DNA of 12,375 nucleotides from Verrucomicrobiota bacterium. Its GTDB lineage: Bacteria; Verrucomicrobiota; Verrucomicrobiia; Chthoniobacterales; UBA10450. The stretch spans positions 1 to 12,375 of the forward strand of contig QHOM01000002.1 of the NCBI GenBank assembly GCA_003218785.1, given 5' to 3'. Positions within the stretch are counted from its first letter, which is position 1; each line of letters starts with the position of its first letter. Both the position numbers and the translations under genes were made by a program. Shown here one piece after another: positions 6,995-12,375 of the stretch. The notes under the pieces were generated by a model. That model was not told the DNA's origin. It worked only from the letters and a program-made list of their open reading frames with translations, and did not search any database.

Positions 6995-7603
6995 TCAGTC
7001 CGCTGAGAATTTTCGCGGCAATTCTACCGCGCTCCTCAGAAGTCGCAGATAGTGATTCCGTGAAATCTCGATGCCGCCGAATTGTTGCAGATGCGGCGTA
7101 AGCCATTGCGTATCGAGCAACGCGAATTTCCGAGCACGCAAATGTTCGACCAGCGCAACCAATGCGACCTTCGATGCATCAGTCACGCGATGAAACATCG
7201 ATCCGCCAAAAACGGCGCCCCCGATCACGACGCCGTAAAGTCCGCCAGCGAGCTCGCCACGGGACGAGTCCGTCCGACTGGCGGACTTGCCGCTGGCCCA
7301 TGCTTCGACCGAATGGGCATAACCAAGCTCATGCAAACGCGTATAACTCTCGATGATCTCGCGATTGATCCAGGTGCCGTCACGCGCCGCGCAGGCCTCG
7401 ATCACCTTCGAGAAGCGATTGTCGATCTTGGTTTCGAAAACTTTCTTGCGCAGGAGACGCCGAAGCGCATGCGGCACGTGAAAATCCTCCAGCGGCAAGA
7501 TGGCACGCGGATCGGGCGAGAACCATTCGATTGCGCCATCCTCCATCGCCATCGGAAAAACACCAAGCCGATAGCCTTGCAGCAAGAGTTCCGGATCGAT
7601 CAT
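6995..7603 (-). CDS. aat: Leucyl/phenylalanyl-tRNA-protein transferase, 202 aa, with an internal insertion
   Basis: Aat transfers Leu or Phe from aminoacyl-tRNA to N-terminal Arg/Lys of proteins, creating N-degrons recognised by ClpS/ClpAP. Recognised blocks: LLLQGYRLGVFPMA (7-20), IEWFSPDPRAILP (25-37), TWINREIIESY, HSVEAW (97-102), GELAGGLYGV (116-125), SMFHRVTDASKVAL and LLDTQWLTPHL (162-172) with the catalytic-region Gln166. It is the short form, lacking the roughly 30-residue N-terminal extension of the E. coli enzyme. Two oddities: 13 residues lie between W102 and GEL where E. coli Aat has two, and this stretch contains an inverted repeat; and the usual GESMF motif reads GGSMF (G134 in place of Glu, codon GGA). 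ATG at 7603 is the first start and the frame is intact. It may be active, altered or in early decay. Confidence 0.92.
   Translation of the reverse strand: MIDPELLLQGYRLGVFPMAMEDGAIEWFSPDPRAILPLEDFHVPHALRRLLRKKVFETKIDNRFSKVIEACAARDGTWINREIIESYTRLHELGYAHSVEAWASGKSASRTDSSRGELAGGLYGVVIGGAVFGGSMFHRVTDASKVALVALVEHLRARKFALLDTQWLTPHLQQFGGIEISRNHYLRLLRSAVELPRKFSAD
7238..7288. repeat. Palindromic insertion inside aat
   Basis: AAGTCCGCCAG (7238-7248) and CTGGCGGACTT (7278-7288) are perfect 11-bp inverted repeats separated by 29 bases, which include CGAGCTCG and GGACGAGTCC. The hexamer AGTCCG occurs twice (7239-7244, 7268-7273) and its complement once (7282-7287). The plus-strand right-hand arm holds the KSAS codons and the left-hand arm the conserved AGGL codons of aat. 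The left-hand arm is thus native coding sequence and the other arm its inverted copy. The family-length excess is 11 residues (33 nt) and in frame. Confidence 0.7.
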
Positions 7604-7612
7604 GGCAGGCAG

Positions 7613-7688
7613 AGGTTAAAAGGTTAAACTGTTAAAAAAGTTACAATGGAAAAGCGTCTGCCGTTTCAACAATTTAACCTTTTTAACA
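7613..7688. repeat. Iterated GGTTAAA motifs forming an imperfect inverted repeat
   Basis: Three 8-base units run in tandem just upstream of the aat start: AGGTTAAA (7613-7620), AGGTTAAA (7621-7628) and CTGTTAAA (7629-7636). Inverted copies TTTAACCT (7673-7680) and TTTTAACA (7681-7688) lie 36 bases further on. They could be operator sites shared by divergent aat and the lipoprotein-guaA unit, or a long hairpin with one bulge. No regulator is recognised. Confidence 0.5.
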
Positions 7689-7718
7689 TTTCAGTGGTTT
7701 CGTTTCCGCAATCTGCAA

Positions 7719-7746
7719 TTGCAATACCGCGTTCGCTTTCTAAAAT
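7719..7746 (+). promoter_or_regulatory. Candidate sigma70 promoter for the lipoprotein-guaA unit
   Basis: TTGCAA (7719-7724; four of six matches to TTGACA) and TAAAAT (7741-7746; five of six to TATAAT) are 16 bases apart. A start about seven bases after the -10 box would fall on the ATG at 7753, giving a leaderless or near-leaderless message. The ATG at 7747 would then lie outside the transcript. Confidence 0.4.
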
Positions 7747-7950
7747 ATGCGGATGAAGCGCATGGCGGTTTTGCTCACGATTGCATGGCTGATCGCGGGC
7801 GGCTGCGCTGATCCGCTTGAACAACGGACCACGCAGGAAGTGCAAGGGCAGCTTGAACGCGGCGCGACCGGACAGGGAACGCTTGGCCCAATCGAACGGC
7901 CGTCCGACGATCCGGCGGGCCAGCATAGTGTGCCGCAAACTCATCCATAG
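7747..7950 (+). CDS. Small putative lipoprotein, 65-67 aa
   Basis: The product has a short basic N-terminus (RMKRM), a hydrophobic core (AVLLTIAWLIA) and a lipobox-like AGGC ending at Cys20, so a lipoprotein signal peptide cut by signal peptidase II is likely. The mature part is about 48 residues, hydrophilic, Gly/Gln/Pro-rich and without a recognised domain. Starts at 7747 or 7753 both fit; the second fits the promoter candidate better. The stop TAG is followed three bases later by the guaA start, so translation of guaA may be coupled to this gene. Function is unknown; the signal peptide and the tight spacing are the support that it is real. Confidence 0.6.
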   Translation: MRMKRMAVLLTIAWLIAGGCADPLEQRTTQEVQGQLERGATGQGTLGPIERPSDDPAGQHSVPQTHP

Positions 7951-7953
7951 CGC

Positions 7954-9549
7954 GTGAAGACAGTGGCCTCATCAGCGCACTCAAGAATTCTTATCCTCGA
8001 TTTCGGTTCGCAGTACACACAGGTCATCGCGCGACGCATCCGCGAGTGCCAGGTGTATTCGGAGATTGTGCCCTTCGACACACCGGCTGCTGAAGTGGCA
8101 AGACTGAAACCGAACGGCTTGATCCTTTCCGGCGGGCCAGCCAGCGTTTACGACAAGGGCGCACCACACCTTAATCCAGAAATCTTTTCTCTCGGAATTC
8201 CGGTGCTCGGCATTTGCTACGGGATGCAGCTAATGGCGCATCATATGGGGGGAGAGGTGGAGTTTAGCGCGCGCCGTGAGTACGGCCCAGGCATGCTGCG
8301 CATCACCAACAGCTCGCAATTATTTGAGGGACTCGGAGAACAGATCGACATTTGGAGCAGTCACGGTGACAAGGTGACAACGCTGCCCGCTGGTTTCCGC
8401 ACCGCAGCCCGCACGGAAAATTCAGATTTCGCCGCGATCGAAAATCCCGAGCGCAAACTCTACGGACTGCAATTCCATCCGGAAGTCGCGCACACGCCAC
8501 GCGGCAAAGAGATTCTGCAGAATTTTGTATATCACATCTGCCACTGCGCGATGGACTGGACTATGGGTTCCTTTATCGAAGAGGCTTGCGCGCGCATCAG
8601 GAAACAGGTCGGCGATCAAAAGGTCGTGCTCGGTTTGAGCGGTGGCGTTGATTCTTCAGTCACTGCCGCGCTCTTGCACAAAGCAATCGGCGACCAACTT
8701 ACCTGTATTTTCGTGAACAATGGACTGTTGCGCTCGCGCGAAGAAGAAATCGTGCAGCGTGTTTTCGGCGAAAATTTTCACGTGCGTTTGAAATACGTGG
8801 ATGCGAGCAAACGCTTTCTCGCGCTGCTCAAAGGGGTGACCGATCCCGAAACCAAACGGAAGCGTATCGGCAATGAATTCATCAAGGTCTTTCAGCACGC
8901 GACCGAGGAATTGCTCGAGGAAGATCGCAGGAACGGCGCACGCAAACACGGCGGTTATAGGTTTCTCGCACAAGGCACGCTTTATCCGGACGTGATCGAG
9001 AGTGTCTCAATCGAGGGCAATCCGGCACAGGTAATAAAGAGCCATCACAACGTTGGCGGGTTACCAGAAAAAATGCACTTCGAGCTGGTCGAACCGGTCC
9101 GCCAATTATTCAAAGACGAAGTGCGCCAAGCTGGATTGCAGCTCGGTTTGCCGAAGGAGATTGTCTACCGTCAACCCTTCCCGGGGCCGGGTCTCGCCGT
9201 TCGCATCCTCGGTGAAGTTACGCCCGAGCGATTGTCCATCTTGCGTGAAGCCGACACGATCGTCGTGAGCGAGATGGAATCCTCTGGCTGGTATTACCGT
9301 GTCTGGCAATCGTTCGCCGTTCTGCTACCGGTCCGCTCAGTCGGCGTGATGGGCGATCAGCGGACCTACGAAAACACGATCGTGCTCCGCATCGTCGAAA
9401 GCCAGGACGGCATGACCGCCGATTGGGTGCGCCTCCCCTACGAGTTACTGGCGCGCATCTCCGCTCGAATCAGTAACGAAGTCAAAGGCGTCAACCGCAT
9501 CTGTTATGACATTTCGAGCAAACCGCCGAGCACGATCGAGTGGGAATGA
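7954..9549 (+). CDS. guaA: GMP synthase (glutamine-hydrolysing), 531 aa
   Basis: GuaA converts XMP to GMP with ATP and glutamine, the last step of guanine nucleotide synthesis, in the cytoplasm. The class I glutamine amidotransferase domain (about 10-200) has ILDFGSQYTQVIARR, the nucleophile Cys88 in GICYGMQL, and the His175/Glu177 pair in FHPEVAHT. The ATP pyrophosphatase domain has the P-loop LSGGVDSS (228-235). The dimerisation domain includes FPGPGLAVRI (from F409) and ends in the family-typical PSTIEWE. The length matches the family (E. coli about 525). The GTG at 7954 is the first start; a second in-frame GTG at 7963 is possible, and the extra N-terminal residues are not conserved. It follows the lipoprotein gene by three bases and converges with dop. 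All key residues are present. Confidence 0.98.
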   Translation: MKTVASSAHSRILILDFGSQYTQVIARRIRECQVYSEIVPFDTPAAEVARLKPNGLILSGGPASVYDKGAPHLNPEIFSLGIPVLGICYGMQLMAHHMGGEVEFSARREYGPGMLRITNSSQLFEGLGEQIDIWSSHGDKVTTLPAGFRTAARTENSDFAAIENPERKLYGLQFHPEVAHTPRGKEILQNFVYHICHCAMDWTMGSFIEEACARIRKQVGDQKVVLGLSGGVDSSVTAALLHKAIGDQLTCIFVNNGLLRSREEEIVQRVFGENFHVRLKYVDASKRFLALLKGVTDPETKRKRIGNEFIKVFQHATEELLEEDRRNGARKHGGYRFLAQGTLYPDVIESVSIEGNPAQVIKSHHNVGGLPEKMHFELVEPVRQLFKDEVRQAGLQLGLPKEIVYRQPFPGPGLAVRILGEVTPERLSILREADTIVVSEMESSGWYYRVWQSFAVLLPVRSVGVMGDQRTYENTIVLRIVESQDGMTADWVRLPYELLARISARISNEVKGVNRICYDISSKPPSTIEWE

Positions 9550-9569
9550 AATAACAGCAGAGTGCGGAA

Positions 9570-9588
9570 CACAGGCTTGCAGCCTGTG
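9570..9588. terminator. Perfect palindrome between convergent guaA and dop; possible bidirectional terminator
   Basis: CACAGGCT (9570-9577) and AGCCTGTG (9581-9588) form a perfect 8-bp stem with a TGC loop, 20 bases after the guaA stop and 48 bases before the dop stop. No T-tract follows on either strand, so classical intrinsic termination is doubtful. The sequence looks like a short REP-type intergenic repeat. Confidence 0.45.
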
Positions 9589-9636
9589 CGACCGCTGGGC
9601 GTCTCGTCTGCGTTCCGACCCGGTGCAACGCATCTG

Positions 9637-11160
9637 CTACTCGCCGATCTCGTCGATCGCGTTGAAGAATTCGGTGAAGTCTTTGCCGTTGCGCGCGGCG
9701 TGATTGAGCGCATCGAGCCGCCCGTTCATTGCTGCTTCGGGTAGCGCGACGCGACGCGATTGCCATCCGTTTGTGAAAACGATTTCGTCCCACTGGATCG
9801 AGGAAATTTCGTCGTTGAAACGCGCCACGGCGCGGCCGCGGAAAAAGGCGCGCGTGGTTTCGGGTGGATTAAAGATCGAGGTTTTGATATCACCTTGGGC
9901 CACGACGCGGCGGGCGGAACCCTGGCGCACAAGCTCATAATACAAGCCGCGCTCAAGATCGACATTGTGATATTCGAGATCGATTGATTGCAGCCAGGGG
10001 TCGTTCCACGAAAGTTTTTCTTCTTCCTGCAACGCGTTCAGCAAGAACTTCTTCGCCGCCCAATCGACGCGATCGCGCGTTGACATCACATCGCGCTCAA
10101 GATCGTCGAGAACATTTTCCCATTCGCGCAGAACCCATTGCCCATCTTCGGACACGCCGTTGTCGATCTCGCTCGCGGCCCGCAAATAAATCCGTTGGAC
10201 ATCGATCGCAGAGATTTTCCGGCCATCTTTCAGTTCGATGATCCAATCGTAAGTTTGATCGCGGCTGATTGATTTGTTTGCGTCAATCGGCTGCGCGATC
10301 TCAAGTTGCAACGCCTGTCCGCGCTCAATCAGATCGAGAATAAGCGACGTGGTGCCAATTTTCATGGCCGTGGCCCATTCGCTCATGTTCGAGTCGCCGA
10401 GTATAACGTGAAACCGCCGATAGCGGCTCGCGTCCACATGGGGTTCATCGCGCGTATTGATCAGAGGGCGGCGATTCATTGTATCAATGCTAACCAGCAC
10501 GCTAAAAAAATCCGCGCGTTGTGAGATTTGAAAGATCCCAGGCTCGCCACATGCGCTCTCCCCTTCAACGCCCATCTTGCCAGCGCCAGCGAAAATCTGG
10601 CGAGTAATGAGAAACGGCAGTATTCCGGCGACAATCGCGTCCCATGCGATCTCGCGACTCATTAGGTAATTGTCATGACAACCGTAACTGTGTCCGACAA
10701 AGTCGGTGTTGTTTTTGTAAAGACGAACTTCCTGGCCGGGCGGCAACTTTTGATTTCGGCGTCGGGCGCACTCGGCGAGAATGCGTTCGCCGGCCTTTTC
10801 CTGCGCGACAATTTGCCGGAGGGTCGTGCATTCCGGCGTGGAATATTCCGGATGCGCATGGTCGTTGTAAAAACGGGCGCCGTTCGAAAGAACGAGGTCG
10901 CTTTTTATTTCCTCGAAGCTAAGCGAGCGGTTCTTGTCGATCTCGTAGTAAGCCGATTGCTCGGTGTCCTGAAGTAATTCGCGAGCACGAAAGCCGCGTG
11001 CGTCGAGGTGTGGATCTTCCAACTCATAATCCCATTTCATGAGCGCGCCGTGCTCGGTGTAACGCCGCACCAACTCGATCGATTCGGCAACAACATCGAC
11101 CATGTCCGCGCCGCTCACGGTGATGCCGTACTCGGTCTCAAGACCAAAGACGCGTTTCAT
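9637..11160 (-). CDS. dop: Pup deamidase/depupylase Dop, 507 aa
   Basis: Dop belongs to the carboxylate-amine ligase fold shared with PafA. It deamidates the Pup C-terminal Gln and cleaves Pup (or UBact) from substrates. With ATG 11160 the N-terminus reads KRVFGLETEYGI, placing ATP-site Glu8 and Glu10 where mycobacterial Dop has them; the TTG two codons earlier is less likely. Dop hallmarks are WDYELEDPHLDARGF, then YNDHAHPEYSTPEC with catalytic-type Asp100 (PafA has a different sequence here), LYKNNTDFVGHSYGCHDNYLM, RADFF, RPLINTRDEPHVDA, GDSNMSE, and the C-terminal NPPETTRAFFRG and WDEIVF. The length matches mycobacterial Dop (about 500). It begins 24 bases after the ARC stop, so they form one operon. 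Nothing resembling pup or 20S subunit genes follows it. Confidence 0.93.
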   Translation of the reverse strand: MKRVFGLETEYGITVSGADMVDVVAESIELVRRYTEHGALMKWDYELEDPHLDARGFRARELLQDTEQSAYYEIDKNRSLSFEEIKSDLVLSNGARFYNDHAHPEYSTPECTTLRQIVAQEKAGERILAECARRRNQKLPPGQEVRLYKNNTDFVGHSYGCHDNYLMSREIAWDAIVAGILPFLITRQIFAGAGKMGVEGESACGEPGIFQISQRADFFSVLVSIDTMNRRPLINTRDEPHVDASRYRRFHVILGDSNMSEWATAMKIGTTSLILDLIERGQALQLEIAQPIDANKSISRDQTYDWIIELKDGRKISAIDVQRIYLRAASEIDNGVSEDGQWVLREWENVLDDLERDVMSTRDRVDWAAKKFLLNALQEEEKLSWNDPWLQSIDLEYHNVDLERGLYYELVRQGSARRVVAQGDIKTSIFNPPETTRAFFRGRAVARFNDEISSIQWDEIVFTNGWQSRRVALPEAAMNGRLDALNHAARNGKDFTEFFNAIDEIGE

Positions 11161-11184
11161 CGGCAAAAATGGCGGGGCCCGGCG

Positions 11185-12375
11185 TCAAATCACCCCGGAC
11201 AAGTGTCTTGCCGCTTCGTTGCCAGTCCGTATCGGGGCAATTTTGACGACATTCTCTGGATCATAATCGATTAGCTTGAGCCAGTCTTCGGTGATGTCGG
11301 TAGTCGGGAAAATGTCGTTCTCCACATACTCGGCATTGAACGCGAGCTGCAAGTCGGTTTCCCGAATTCCTCCCTCCTGTTGAGTGGCAATGGCCCGTTT
11401 AATGGCCATGGCCTTCGCCCGTTCCACAATCGAGGCAATGATCGCGCCGCTGATGAGATCGCTGCGGTAAAGGATTTCCTTGCGTCCGCTGCGCAGTGTT
11501 ACTTCGAGGAACCTGTTTTCATCACGACGCATAAATTGCCAGTCCACAAACCGCTCGATCAAACGCTCGATTGAAGCGCCAATTCCGTCGGCCTCTTTCG
11601 CGAGCACGCCATCGTAAGGCAGGTCGTCAGTCAGATAGATGCGGTAAATTTCGCGCGCTCCCTGCCTCTCCGGGCGATCCACTTTGATTTTTCGATCGAT
11701 CCGGCCAGGACGCAAAATGGCCGGGTCAATCAGGTCGGCGCGATTGGAGGCGAGGATAATCACGACGTCGTTGAGCGAATCAATCCCGTCCATTTCGGAG
11801 CAAAACATTGGGACCAGCGTCGAAAGAATATTGGAATGACGCGAGGCGCGCCGCGTGCCGAGAATCGACTCGGCCTCGTCGATGAAAAGGAACGGCATGA
11901 AACCCTCGTGGCGTCTTTCGCGAGCCGTGGCAAAAATTTCGCGCACCATTCTTTCCGATTCGCCCACCCACATATTCAAAATCTCCGGGCCTTTGACGTG
12001 CATGAAATATTCCTGCATTTCCACGCCTGTTTTTTCTCGAAGCTGCTTCGTCAAATTGTAGGCCGTTGCTTTGCCGATGAGCGTCTTGCCGCAACCGGGC
12101 GGGCCGTAGAGCAGAAAACCTTTCGGCGTGACGTGCTGAAATTTCTTGAAAAGATCGACGTGCAATAACGGAAGCTCGATTGCGTCCTTGATGGCCTGGA
12201 GGGCCGCTTCCTGACCGCCCACTTTCTCCCACGGCAGTTCCGGGACATCGTCGAGGTAATGTTCGTGCGATTTCGTGCTCGAGAGCATTTCAAGCGCCAT
12301 CCGGAAGTTTGAGTCAACTCGGACCTCGTCGCCCGATTTCAAGGTCGAGTGGACAAGATCCGCAGAGCGCTGCAG
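11185..12375 (-). CDS. arc: Proteasome-associated AAA ATPase ARC/Mpa (5' end beyond the right edge)
   Basis: 396 residues are visible. The frame is open through the right edge, so the TTG at 12342 is not the start; the N-terminal coiled coil and first OB domain are off the window. The first 20 residues (LKSGDEVRVD) end an OB fold. The AAA domain has Walker A GPPGCGKT (91-98), the VKGPEIL pore-loop region (127-133), Walker B FLFIDE (162-167), sensor-1 ASN (209-211) and the LRPGRIDRK arginine-finger segment (from 221). ARC/Mpa unfolds pupylated proteins for the 20S proteasome. Its C-terminus reads EAARHLSGVI and lacks the Gln-Tyr-Leu docking end of mycobacterial Mpa; the TGA stop at 11185-11187 is clear. 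It is transcribed with dop. Confidence 0.95.
   Translation of the reverse strand: MQRSADLVHSTLKSGDEVRVDSNFRMALEMLSSTKSHEHYLDDVPELPWEKVGGQEAALQAIKDAIELPLLHVDLFKKFQHVTPKGFLLYGPPGCGKTLIGKATAYNLTKQLREKTGVEMQEYFMHVKGPEILNMWVGESERMVREIFATARERRHEGFMPFLFIDEAESILGTRRASRHSNILSTLVPMFCSEMDGIDSLNDVVIILASNRADLIDPAILRPGRIDRKIKVDRPERQGAREIYRIYLTDDLPYDGVLAKEADGIGASIERLIERFVDWQFMRRDENRFLEVTLRSGRKEILYRSDLISGAIIASIVERAKAMAIKRAIATQQEGGIRETDLQLAFNAEYVENDIFPTTDITEDWLKLIDYDPENVVKIAPIRTGNEAARHLSGVI

Noticed and set aside
7082..7627. 181-residue plus-strand open frame opposite aat
   Set aside because: It is fully antisense to a recognised Aat protein and shows no family features.
7645..7755. Short plus-strand ATG frame of 36 codons upstream of the lipoprotein gene
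   Set aside because: It runs through the GTTAAA repeats and the promoter-like element, has no ribosome site and no signal.
9637..11160. Annotation as PafA (Pup ligase)
   Set aside because: The DHAHPEYSTPEC block, the WDYE...DARGF segment and the extra loop before SNGARFY match Dop rather than PafA.
1..12375. CRISPR array, rRNA, riboswitch or complete insertion sequence
   Set aside because: No regularly spaced direct repeats, rRNA-like segments, recognisable riboswitch core or transposase frame were seen on either strand.

Overview
The window is about 12.4 kb of moderately GC-rich bacterial chromosome. The best guess is a non-actinobacterial, Gram-negative-type lineage, most plausibly a soil Verrucomicrobiota. 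It carries proteasome-system genes (AAA unfoldase ARC/Mpa and the Pup deamidase/depupylase Dop) beside Aat, CreD and a short lipoprotein with a lipobox. ARC/Dop plus CreD and Aat argues against an actinobacterium. The phylum is an inference from gene content, not something the sequence proves.

Layout: (1) 2-3595, plus strand: a left-truncated protein with an unrecognised N-terminal domain joined to an FkbM-type methyltransferase domain, then a 773-residue protein with three GT-A/GT2-like glycosyltransferase domains. This looks like a fragment of a surface-glycan operon. (2) 3687-6263, minus strand: a SAM methyltransferase, then creD as one continuous frame broken by a single in-frame TGA, then the C-terminal part of an M15 (CwlK/VanY-like) peptidase without its N-terminal part. 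This block is decaying. (3) 6322-6971: tRNA-Phe(GAA) on the minus strand and, divergently, a DUF1353 gene. (4) 6995-7603, minus strand: aat, with an 11-residue insertion that forms an 11-bp perfect inverted repeat and a Glu-to-Gly change in the usual GESMF motif. (5) 7604-9549: an AT-rich repeat region with a promoter-like element, a small lipoprotein gene, and guaA three bases behind it. (6) 9637-12375, minus strand, convergent with guaA: ARC (cut by the right edge) followed by dop 24 bases later. A palindrome separates guaA from dop.

Functional themes are glycan decoration on the left, purine synthesis (guaA) in the middle, and protein modification or turnover on the right (Aat N-degron tagging; ARC/Dop of the Pup or UBact system). 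The most unusual points are: the ARC C-terminus lacks the proteasome-docking Gln-Tyr-Leu end seen in mycobacterial Mpa; no pup or 20S gene follows dop; aat carries an in-frame palindromic insertion and an active-site-region change; and creD is interrupted by exactly one nonsense codon.

No CRISPR array, rRNA, complete insertion sequence or origin was seen. No gap between genes exceeds 300 bases.
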